64,000 nucleotides of DNA, from the NCBI RefSeq assembly GCF_025145645.1, contig NZ_CP102252.1, forward strand, positions 2,976,001-3,040,000, in the 5' to 3' direction. Positions 51,507 through 59,200 of the stretch are shown piece by piece. This DNA is from Alistipes senegalensis JC50 (GTDB lineage Bacteria > Bacteroidota > Bacteroidia > Bacteroidales > Rikenellaceae). The position numbers were made by a program, and so were the translations under genes. A model generated the notes under the pieces. The model saw only the letters and a program-made list of their open reading frames with translations. It did no database searches and had not been told where the DNA came from. Position 1 is the stretch's first letter. Each line of letters starts with the position of its first letter.

Positions 51507-51783
51507 CGAAAAGAAGACCTTCGAGGAAATGAAAGAACGCTTTGAAAAGTTCTCGGAACATGTGAAAGGCCTCTGTGCCCGTTACCGTCCGCCTGAAAGG
51601 ATGAACTGGATGGACAGTGCGGATGTCTGCGAGAAGTTGGGCGTCAGCAAGCGGACGGTACAGACCTACCGTGACCGGGGACTGTTGCCGTACAGCCAGA
51701 TCAACCACAAGATTTACTACCGGACGGAGGACGTGGAAGCGTTCTTGGAAGCCATGAGCCGGGAAACGATGGAGGAGGAATGA
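51499..51783 (+). CDS. Excisionase-like HTH protein 1
   Basis: 95 residues from a GTG start at 51499, chosen because the family begins with (M)SIEKKTFEEMKERFEKF. It carries a MerR/Xis-type HTH (MNWMDSADVCEKLGVSKRTV, YRDRGLLPYSQINHKIYYRT). Pairs of such proteins control excision in Bacteroidales elements. Overlaps the next gene by 4 bases. Confidence 0.8.
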   Translation: MSIEKKTFEEMKERFEKFSEHVKGLCARYRPPERMNWMDSADVCEKLGVSKRTVQTYRDRGLLPYSQINHKIYYRTEDVEAFLEAMSRETMEEE

Positions 51784-52103
51784 ATATGGAGGTGATCACA
51801 AAGGACTTGGAGGAGGTACGTTCGTACTTCGAGGCGTTGGAGCAGGGCATGAGGTATATAGACACCGTGACGGCGCATTTCCGTCCGGCTATGAACGGGG
51901 AGGTCTACCTGACGGGGGATGACGTGTGCCGGATTCTGCATATCACGCAAAGGACATTGCAGGATTACCGGACGCAGCGGCTTATTCCCTACATATCCCT
52001 TCCGGGAAAAACGCTTTACCGGCAGTCCGACCTGTTGCGTATGCTGGAGGAAAACTATGTGGAAATGAGGAAAAGGCGCAAACGGGGGAAAAGCCCAACA
52101 TAA
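51780..52103 (+). CDS. Excisionase-like HTH protein 2
   Basis: 107 residues; HTH core VYLTGDDVCRILHITQRTLQ, YRTQRLIPYISLPGKTLYRQ and a basic tail. Coupled to the first HTH gene (ATGA overlap) and convergent with the integrase. The two probably act as recombination directionality factors for the element. Confidence 0.8.
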   Translation: MNMEVITKDLEEVRSYFEALEQGMRYIDTVTAHFRPAMNGEVYLTGDDVCRILHITQRTLQDYRTQRLIPYISLPGKTLYRQSDLLRMLEENYVEMRKRRKRGKSPT

Positions 52104-52191
52104 CAGCACGATACGGTACATAGGTAAATGCAGCAAGGGCAGGAACTTCACAAACGTTGTTCCTGCCCTTGCCGCATATTGCACCTTGCGC

Positions 52192-53487
52192 TCAGGCTGT
52201 TTCCCGAAGTGACAGGTGCCCACGTGCCGGTCTTCCGGCTTTTTTCTTTTCCCTGTCGAGTACATTCTTCTGCATGGCCGATAGGTTGGCGGAGATGGCC
52301 CGGAAATCGGAACTGACCATTTTGTTCGTCACTTCGGCATAGATTTGGGTCGTGCTTATGTGCTTGTGTCCGAGTATCTTGGAGAGGGATTCTATCGTGC
52401 CTCCGTTGCAGAGGTAGACCGTGGTCGAGAATGTGTGCCTGCTCAGATGGAATGTCACGTGCTTATTGATGCCGCAATATTCGGCGATCTTCTTCAAGTG
52501 TCCGTTGCAAACCCCGTTGCTGGGCATGGGGAACACAAGGTTGCCGTCAGCCATTCCCCGATACCGTCCTATCAGTTCCTTTGCTATTTCCATAAGTGGA
52601 ACATTACTTGCCACCCGTGTCTTGGTGCGGCGGGTGATGATCCACTCCTCGCCGTCGAAATCCATCCGCTGTATCTTGTCATAGGTAAGGGTCTTTATGT
52701 CAATGTAGCTAAGCCCGATGAAACACCCGAAAAGGAAGAGGTCGCGTACAAGACAGGTCTGCCTGTCAGTGAATGTGGCGTTGGCTATGCGGTGCAGTTC
52801 CTCTTCCGTGAGGTAGCCCCGATCCGTCTCCTGCATTTCGAGGCTGTACTCGCCGAACGGGTCGGTACGGACAATGCCGCGCCTCCAAGCCCGGTCGGTC
52901 AGGCTGAGCAGGGGCATGGTGTAAATCCAAAGGGTATTAGGGCTTAGTCCTTTTTCCACCCGCAGGTATCTGTCGAAATCCGTGATGACCTCTTTAGTCA
53001 GCTCCTTGTAGGACATATCGGTCCGCTTTCTCTTTTCCCACAGGAAGGACTTGAAATGGTGGTAGACGGACAGGTACTTGTTATAGGTTGACTTGGCACG
53101 CTGCCCTTTCTCCACCATCTGGCGGAACTCCTCGTTTGTCGCCTCGAAATCCTTCAATATGCAGTTCTCCATCATGCCGATTCCCAAGAAGGCGTTCCTT
53201 AGCTTTTCCGCCGTGACGAAATCCTCTTCCCTGAGGATGCGGTGGTAATGGTTGGTCAGACGGGTGGTGATTTCATTGAGCAAGCCGTTTGTCTTTACGG
53301 CTTCTACGGACTTGCCGCTTGCAGCACCGTTCTTCCAAATGGTGGGGTTGACAAACAGCTTGGAGCTGAATACAATATCCTGACCGTCAATGGTTATGCG
53401 AACCATGATGGGTGCTTTCCCGTCTTTTCGGACGGATGTTTTCTTGATGTAGAAAAGGGTCTTGAAGGTGCTTCTTTTCGTTGCCAT
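52192..53487 (-). CDS. int: Tyrosine integrase of the integrative element
   Basis: 431 residues: arm-binding N-terminus (TLFYIKKTSVRKDGKAPIMV), core-binding domain (about 110-210), and a catalytic domain with HLSRHTFSTTVYLCNGGTIE, 'LGHKHISTTQIYAEV' (nucleophile Tyr) and an upstream Arg in LFLFGCFIGLSYIDIKTLTY. Typical of Bacteroidales conjugative and mobilisable transposons. The putative att repeat lies 113 bases upstream of its start. Confidence 0.9.
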   Translation of the reverse strand: MATKRSTFKTLFYIKKTSVRKDGKAPIMVRITIDGQDIVFSSKLFVNPTIWKNGAASGKSVEAVKTNGLLNEITTRLTNHYHRILREEDFVTAEKLRNAFLGIGMMENCILKDFEATNEEFRQMVEKGQRAKSTYNKYLSVYHHFKSFLWEKRKRTDMSYKELTKEVITDFDRYLRVEKGLSPNTLWIYTMPLLSLTDRAWRRGIVRTDPFGEYSLEMQETDRGYLTEEELHRIANATFTDRQTCLVRDLFLFGCFIGLSYIDIKTLTYDKIQRMDFDGEEWIITRRTKTRVASNVPLMEIAKELIGRYRGMADGNLVFPMPSNGVCNGHLKKIAEYCGINKHVTFHLSRHTFSTTVYLCNGGTIESLSKILGHKHISTTQIYAEVTNKMVSSDFRAISANLSAMQKNVLDREKKKAGRPARGHLSLRETA

Positions 53488-53599
53488 AACTCAAAAATTT
53501 TAGTTCATAAAGGTAGTTGTTTATTCGTTACCATGAGCTATGCAAAACGCTGCAATCCGGTGAAACAGAACCGGTTATTTCAGTTATTTACGTCATTCA

Positions 53600-53620
53600 A
53601 ACAGGTAGCTGTTTAGTAGC
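53600..53620 (+). other. Right attachment repeat (attR)
   Basis: 21-base direct repeat matching 33541-33561 with one mismatch (G for A), beside the integrase gene. Between it and the AAA gene (53863) no gene is seen. Confidence 0.6.
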
Positions 53621-53862
53621 TGAACTCCGTCTGAAAACGACAAATTCCATGCTTTTACACAAAGGTCTGTTCCGCCCTACACTGCATACAAGATGCTGAC
53701 CTACATTTTGTTAAGTTGAACTTTGCTTCTCTTTGCGTCTCATCTCAATTTTTTGGAAAAAAAGTAAAGTATTTTCGTGACAGAACGCGGGGTTATGCGT
53801 GAAGAGCGGTAGAATACGCTACGACACGATGGATATGTTTGGCAGTAAAGTCCCCGAGCGGA

Positions 53863-55275
53863 TTATTCGGCGAACAAATCGTCGAGTTCGACTTCGCTCT
53901 GTACGTTCCCGCTATACATATTCTTCTTCACTCCATATGTCGTGACGAATGTCTGATGCAGGGCCTTGCGGGTCTTCGTCGCCGAGCGGAAACTTTCTGC
54001 CCGTTCGCGCAGGTGCGCATCGTACTGTTTGGTAATTTCGACCTCGCCTTGCGAGAATTTCATCTCGCAGAGATCGATCGTCTGGTCCCGGCGGTCGATC
54101 AACAAATCGATCTGAGAGCCGTCGCCTTTCCATGCGCAGACATCGCTCTGCACGCCGCTTATACCCAACTTCCGTTTGATTTGGCGGATATGATGCAGGC
54201 ATAACTGCTCGAAGGAATATCCGCTCCATGCCCTGCGTGAGGGCGAGTCGATCATATTTTGCCAATGGTTCTCGTCCTGTCCGCGATAGCCTTTGACATA
54301 ACGCAAATGGAACAGCGAGAACAAGTCGGTCAGCTGGTATATCGTTCCGCGCTCTCGCTTGCCGAATGCCGTGTACGGACGGATAAAATCACAGTCGGTC
54401 AAGTTTCGCAGGGCTTTTGTCAAGGCTCCGCCGTCTTCAATTTTTGTTACTGCCATAATTTCCGTTCGGGTCATCCCCATCGCCTTGCTTGCCAGTGCTT
54501 CGATAATCTGCCTATGTAACGTAGCCTCGTTGAACAATGACCGGAACAGGAATTCGTATTCCCGCGCCAACGGTGCATTCTGTATGAAAAAGAGGTTATC
54601 CACATTCTGCGTGAGGCTCAGATTGCGTTCGAGCATTCGCAGATATAGAGGCGTGCCGCCGAGAATCATGTAACACTCCGCTATCTGATAACGATTCCAA
54701 TTGATGCCGCGTGAGAGAAGATACTGCTCCGTCTCATGCAGCGTAAACGGCGCAAGGTAGATGCTGCGTGTAGTACGATTGTACAAACCTCCTTTGTCGG
54801 AAAGTACGTTTTCGCGCATCCATGTCGTCGCACTGCCGCAGACAATCAGCTTCAACCGGTCGTTCGCCGCTCCCCACGAGTTCCAAAAATACTCGAATGC
54901 CTTTATGAAACGGCCTTTCTGAGTATCCATCCACGGGAGCTCGTCGAGGAAGACGACGATGGGCTTATCGCCGCCTAACGATTCGAGATACTCACGCAGT
55001 TGGGCGAATGCCTCGAACCAGTCCTTCGCGGCCTCCCATTTGCGTCCCGAATAGTATTCCAACTGCCGGTTGAATGCCCCGAGTTGCTCCTTTTTGGTGC
55101 CCTGATAAATCCCCGTAGAATAAAAACCGAATGCATCGTTAAAATACTGACGCACCAAAAAGGTCTTGCCGACTCGGCGCCGACCGTAGATAGCTATCAG
55201 CTCCGACGACTCCGATTCTATACGCCTGCGCAGGATCTCTTGCTCGGCGGCTCTGCCTATGATCGTATCTGCCAT
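53863..55275 (-). CDS. AAA ATPase with DUF234-type C-terminal domain
   Basis: 470 residues. Walker A YGRRRVGKTFLVRQYF, Walker B PIVVFLDELPWMD, sensor 'LIVCGSATTWM', and a C-terminal nuclease-like DUF234 region (DVCAWKGDGSQIDLLIDRRD, IDLCEMKFSQGEVEIT), where D and E.K could form a PD-(D/E)XK-like site. Family function is uncertain. Start 55275 (MADTIIGRAAEQEIL) was chosen over the ATG at 55302, because the latter falls at or before the likely transcription start set by TATCTTTG (55307-55300). Confidence 0.8.
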   Translation of the reverse strand: MADTIIGRAAEQEILRRRIESESSELIAIYGRRRVGKTFLVRQYFNDAFGFYSTGIYQGTKKEQLGAFNRQLEYYSGRKWEAAKDWFEAFAQLREYLESLGGDKPIVVFLDELPWMDTQKGRFIKAFEYFWNSWGAANDRLKLIVCGSATTWMRENVLSDKGGLYNRTTRSIYLAPFTLHETEQYLLSRGINWNRYQIAECYMILGGTPLYLRMLERNLSLTQNVDNLFFIQNAPLAREYEFLFRSLFNEATLHRQIIEALASKAMGMTRTEIMAVTKIEDGGALTKALRNLTDCDFIRPYTAFGKRERGTIYQLTDLFSLFHLRYVKGYRGQDENHWQNMIDSPSRRAWSGYSFEQLCLHHIRQIKRKLGISGVQSDVCAWKGDGSQIDLLIDRRDQTIDLCEMKFSQGEVEITKQYDAHLRERAESFRSATKTRKALHQTFVTTYGVKKNMYSGNVQSEVELDDLFAE

Positions 55276-55319
55276 CTTGCAACACGCTTGATTTTCGGGC
55301 AAAGATAACGAAAAATATC

Positions 55320-55368
55320 GATTCTTTATCGGTAACTCGTTTTATTTCTGACTTACCGATAAAGAATC
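55320..55368. promoter_or_regulatory. 16-bp inverted repeat upstream of the AAA gene
   Basis: Perfect arms GATTCTTTATCGGTAA (55320-55335) and the complement (55353-55368), spaced by 17 bases, just upstream of the minus-strand TATCTTTG -7 element. Likely an operator for the AAA gene or a protein site. Confidence 0.55.
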
Positions 55369-55595
55369 TGATGTAACAATAAGCAACCAGATAAGGTCGA
55401 GTGCTTGCCGTCGGGCGCTGCTTCGTCGAATGCAATATAATGAAAACTAGACCATTCAACGACAATGAAACGACACTCCATACTTACCCTTCTCCTGAAA
55501 TAGTCGCAAATATTTATTATTTTTACGATAGGATAAGTGAGAAAAGAGTCTAACGGCCGAGGTATTTTCATACGTCCGGCACAACGAACCGAAAG

Positions 55596-56042
55596 ATGAT
55601 TGAATTCCGCCGTGACGACGGCATAAAGGAACGGCAGGCGATCCATGCCCGATTGGGGAAATACAATCGGGAGATGTGCCCGTGGCTGAAAGACCATTCG
55701 CCGCTGCAAGACCCGGAGAGGAAACCGGAATATGCCGACTTTCTGGCATTCGACGACGGCAGGCTGATAGGCGGAATCGTAGGATTCGTTGCCTATAACT
55801 GGTATTTTCTGGATTTGCTGTACGTGGAGGAGGCGTACAGAGAACAAGACGTGGGCACACGCCTGATCCGTCTTGTCGAGGAGTTCTGCCGAAACGAACG
55901 CCTGACCGGAATAAGGCTGGAGACGTGGAATTTTCAAGCCAGAGGGTTTTACGAAAAGAACGGATTCTCTGTTTTCGGGGAACTGGAAGACTGCCCGCCC
56001 GGAACATCCGTCTATTTTCTCAAAAAGCAACTATTTCGATAA
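55596..56042 (+). CDS. GNAT-family N-acetyltransferase
   Basis: 148 residues with the GNAT fold: GRLIGGIVGFVAYNWYFLDL (strands 3-4), YVEEAYREQDVGTRLIRLVE (pyrophosphate-binding Q/R.xG.G-type loop, here EQDVGTRL), and 'ETWNFQARGFYEKNGFSVFGEL' (motif B). Transfers acetyl from acetyl-CoA; substrate unknown. The stop overlaps the first copy of a short repeat. Confidence 0.85.
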   Translation: MIEFRRDDGIKERQAIHARLGKYNREMCPWLKDHSPLQDPERKPEYADFLAFDDGRLIGGIVGFVAYNWYFLDLLYVEEAYREQDVGTRLIRLVEEFCRNERLTGIRLETWNFQARGFYEKNGFSVFGELEDCPPGTSVYFLKKQLFR

Positions 56043-56166
56043 GCCGAGTGCAAAGCTGCGCTTGCGCGAGCTATGCCGAGGCGAGAAATAGACGAATGAA
56101 ATTCAACGTTTTCGATAAGCCGAGTTGCAGAGCCGAACCTGCACAGGCTATGCCGAGGAGAGAAAA
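56033..56166 (+). repeat. Two copies of an intergenic TTCGATAAGCCGAG repeat
   Basis: TTCGATAAGCCGAG.TGCA...CTATGCCGAGG.GAGAAA occurs at 56033-56090 and 56109-56166. The halves AAGCCGAG and CTATGCCGAGG are conserved and the middle varies. Looks like a dispersed intergenic repeat; no function can be assigned. Confidence 0.5.
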
Positions 56167-56187
56167 CGACTGTTGATAAACGAACTA

Positions 56188-56218
56188 AAGGGCCGTCCTA
56201 TCGCTGCGGACGGCCCTT
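56188..56218. terminator. Terminator between GNAT and helicase genes
   Basis: Perfect 11-bp stem AAGGGCCGTCC with its complement and a 9-base loop, 5 bases from the end of the convergent helicase gene. Confidence 0.75.
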
Positions 56219-56222
56219 GCGG

Positions 56223-59200
56223 CTACATTTTTATCCCCTTTACTGTACTGTTCACCTCCATCGGTCTGACGAACTGCACGTGCTCCCGTAGGAACTGCGA
56301 CTTATTCGACGCATCGGATGGCGGCTCCGTTGTCGCCCGTTCTCCGGTCAGTGGTGATTGTGTTTGTACCGTTTCGCCATTGGTCTGCTGTTCCTGTGCG
56401 GCTTCGGGCTTGGGCGGAGCCAACTCCAACTGAATCTTACGCTCCAATGCCGCTACTTCGGATTTCAACTGCTTCAACTCATCCTCCTTCTTCCACACAC
56501 CGCCGACGGTCTGCTGCAAAATCGGAATATCCCGCTCGTATTCGACGTTCTTCTCGCGGTACTGCTCCACGAGCTTGGGTATGCGCTCCAACGCATTGAT
56601 GAAATTCATCGCCGCCGCTTTGGTGTCGGCCATCGCTATCTGTCCGTTGTTGTAAGTGTACTTGAATGCCCCCTCCACGAAGAAACGGTTCTGCCTGACC
56701 TCCTTACCATCTTTCAGGGACGATTCGGTCTTGACGAGAATCGGGAAGCCGTACAGCTCGCCGACGCGCATGTACTCGCCGCCCGTTGTGGCGTTCTTGG
56801 CAATCTCCTGTAAGCGTGCTCCGAGGCTCTTGTGGTCGGCGGCATCCAGCCCGTCGAGCCGCAGGGCGTTGAGTTTGTTGCCCTCCTTGTCGGTCTGCAC
56901 CCGTGCAAGAAACGTCTCGTAATCCGCCGACATTTTGACGATGCAGTCGTTGTTGTGGGCGAGCGTCTTGGTGTACTCCTCCAATTTCCACGCGGAGCCG
57001 CTCTTGGCCTTGTGGAACGACTTTCGCTCGCTCTCCAACGCCGCCACTTTCTTCTCCAACCGCGCCTTGTCGAGCAAGTCCGTATTGCCGGACAAGATAG
57101 CCATGTATTCCGAGAAGTTCATGCCCGACTTCTCGTCCATCGCACCCTCGTCGATGGTTCGCGCACCCATCGCCCCGCTTTTGAGCTGTGAGATGAACGT
57201 CTGCTTGCAGTGCAGCAGGTTGAACTTGTAGCTGTCGAGCGATTTTTCGACGGCATAGATGATTACATCGACCTTGTTTCCCGCGAACTGCTTGGCGATC
57301 TCGTTGCCCTTGCGCACGGCGCGTCCGTCGCGCTGCGCGAGGTCGGAGGGGCGCCACGGCGTATCGAGATGATGCACCGCAACGGCTCGTTTCTGTGCAT
57401 TGACACCCGTGCCGAGCATGGAGGTCGATCCGAAGATCACCCGCACCTTACCCTCGTTCATCGCGTCGATAACGGCCTTGCGCGACTTCTCGTTCTTGCA
57501 CTCCTGAATGAAGCGAATTTCCGAGGAGGGGATGCCGTAATCCTCGATTAGCTTACGTTTGATCTCGCTGTACACATTCCACTGTCCCGGCTGGAACGTC
57601 CCCAAATCCGAGAAGACGAACTGCGTTCCTTTCTGCGCGTCGTACTTGCGGTAGTACTCGGCAATCATGCGGGCGCAGTGGCTCGCTTTGTTGTCCACGT
57701 GGTCGTCGTAGCTGGGGTCGATCAGCCGCATATCGAGTGCCATCTTGCGGGCATAGTCCGTTGCGATCAGCATCTTGGCCTTGTCTTCCGTTTCGGAGAG
57801 CGGTGCGCGTCCGAGTATCGTCGCGTCGCCCGATTGTGCAAATTGCATCAGTTTTTCGATAAACTCCTCCTGCTGGGGCGTGGGCGGGATATTGTGGAGT
57901 ATCTCGTTCTTGTCGGGACGATCCACGCCGACATCCTCTGCCGTACGATAATCGGTAATCTCGGAGTAGAACGCCGCCAGCTCCGGCACTTTGATGAAGT
58001 AGCGGAAGCGTTCTTTCTGCACGATGTTGTTCGTTACCGAAAACTCGAAATCGGTGGATTTCTTGGCAAAGATGGCAGCCCACGCATCGAACGAGTTGAT
58101 ACTCTGTCTCTCCAATTCTTTCGGTCGCAGGTATTTGAACAGTAGGTACAGCTCCGTCAGCGAATTGCTGATGGTCGTACCCGACAGGAACGTCGCGCCC
58201 AAATCCTTGCCCGTGCGCTCTTGTATAGTGCGGATGGCATAAAGCATATTGAGCGCTTTTTGGCTGCCGTCCTGATTGCCCAGCCCCGCCACGCGGTCGT
58301 GGCGCGTGTTGAACATCAGATTCTTGAACTGATGACTTTCGTCCACGAAGATATGGTCGATGCCCATTTGTTTGAAGTCCACCACATCGTCCGTGCGCGA
58401 CTTGATGGCGTGGGCGATACTCTCCAGCTTTACCGAGAGGTTGATTTTGCGCTTCTCCAATCCCCGCAACATCGCCCGTGAAATCTCTTTGCCCTGCCTG
58501 CGCAGCACGTCGAGGTTTTCCTCCACTGTGTCCAGCTCGGCTTGCAGGATGCGCTGCTGCAATTCGGGCGACTGCGGTATCTTGCCGAATTGGTCGTGCG
58601 ACATGATGACGCAATCGTAGTCGTTGTTCTTGATGTTGTTGAAGAACCGCACGCGGTTTTCGGGCGTGAAGTCCTTTTCCGAGGCGTAGAGTATCTTCGC
58701 GTTCGGGTAGGCCGTGCGGTAACATTCGGCAATCTCCGCGACGTTGGCTTTCAGCCCGATAATCATCGGCTTGTGTGCCAGCCCCAGCCGCTTCATCTCA
58801 TGCGCCGCCACGCACATAATCAGCGTCTTGCCCGTGCCGACCTCGTGGTCGCAGATGCCCCCGCCGTTCTGCTTCAACATCCAGATGCAATCCTTTTGGC
58901 TCTGATATACATCCTTGATATTGAACCGCTTTTCGAGGGCTTTCAGGTCGAGGTCGGGGAACGTCTGATGCGAACCGTCGTACTGCGGACGCACGAAGCA
59001 GTTGAACTTACGGTTATACCTGTCCGTCAGCCGTTGCTGGAACTCCGGCGACTGCTCCGCGAGCCACTCCACGAACCCGTTTCGTATTTCGTCGATCTTG
59101 GCATTGGCGAGCTGTATGCCCTCGCTGTCGCGCACCTTGATGTCGTTGCCGTTTTCGTCCTTGCCGATGCTTTTTTTCATGTCGGGCACGGTGTTCACAA

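Larger units (their letters stand above)
33541..53620. mobile_element. ~20-kb integrative element carrying a phase-variable fimbrial operon
   Basis: Bounded by direct repeats AACAGGTAGCTATTTAGTAG.C (33541-33561) and the same with G for A (53600-53620), 20 of 21 bases alike. The right copy lies 113 bases upstream of the integrase gene (52192-53487), where an att site is expected. Cargo: inversion recombinase and switch, Rrf2 regulator, fimbrial operon, RteC, PepSY protein, a decayed DUF262/AAA pair, and two excisionase-like HTH genes. No transfer genes lie inside, so it would need mobilisation by another element. Confidence 0.65.

Noticed and set aside
53488..53862. tRNA gene as the integration target
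   Set aside because: The sequence next to attR shows no cloverleaf; the element seems to use a non-tRNA site.
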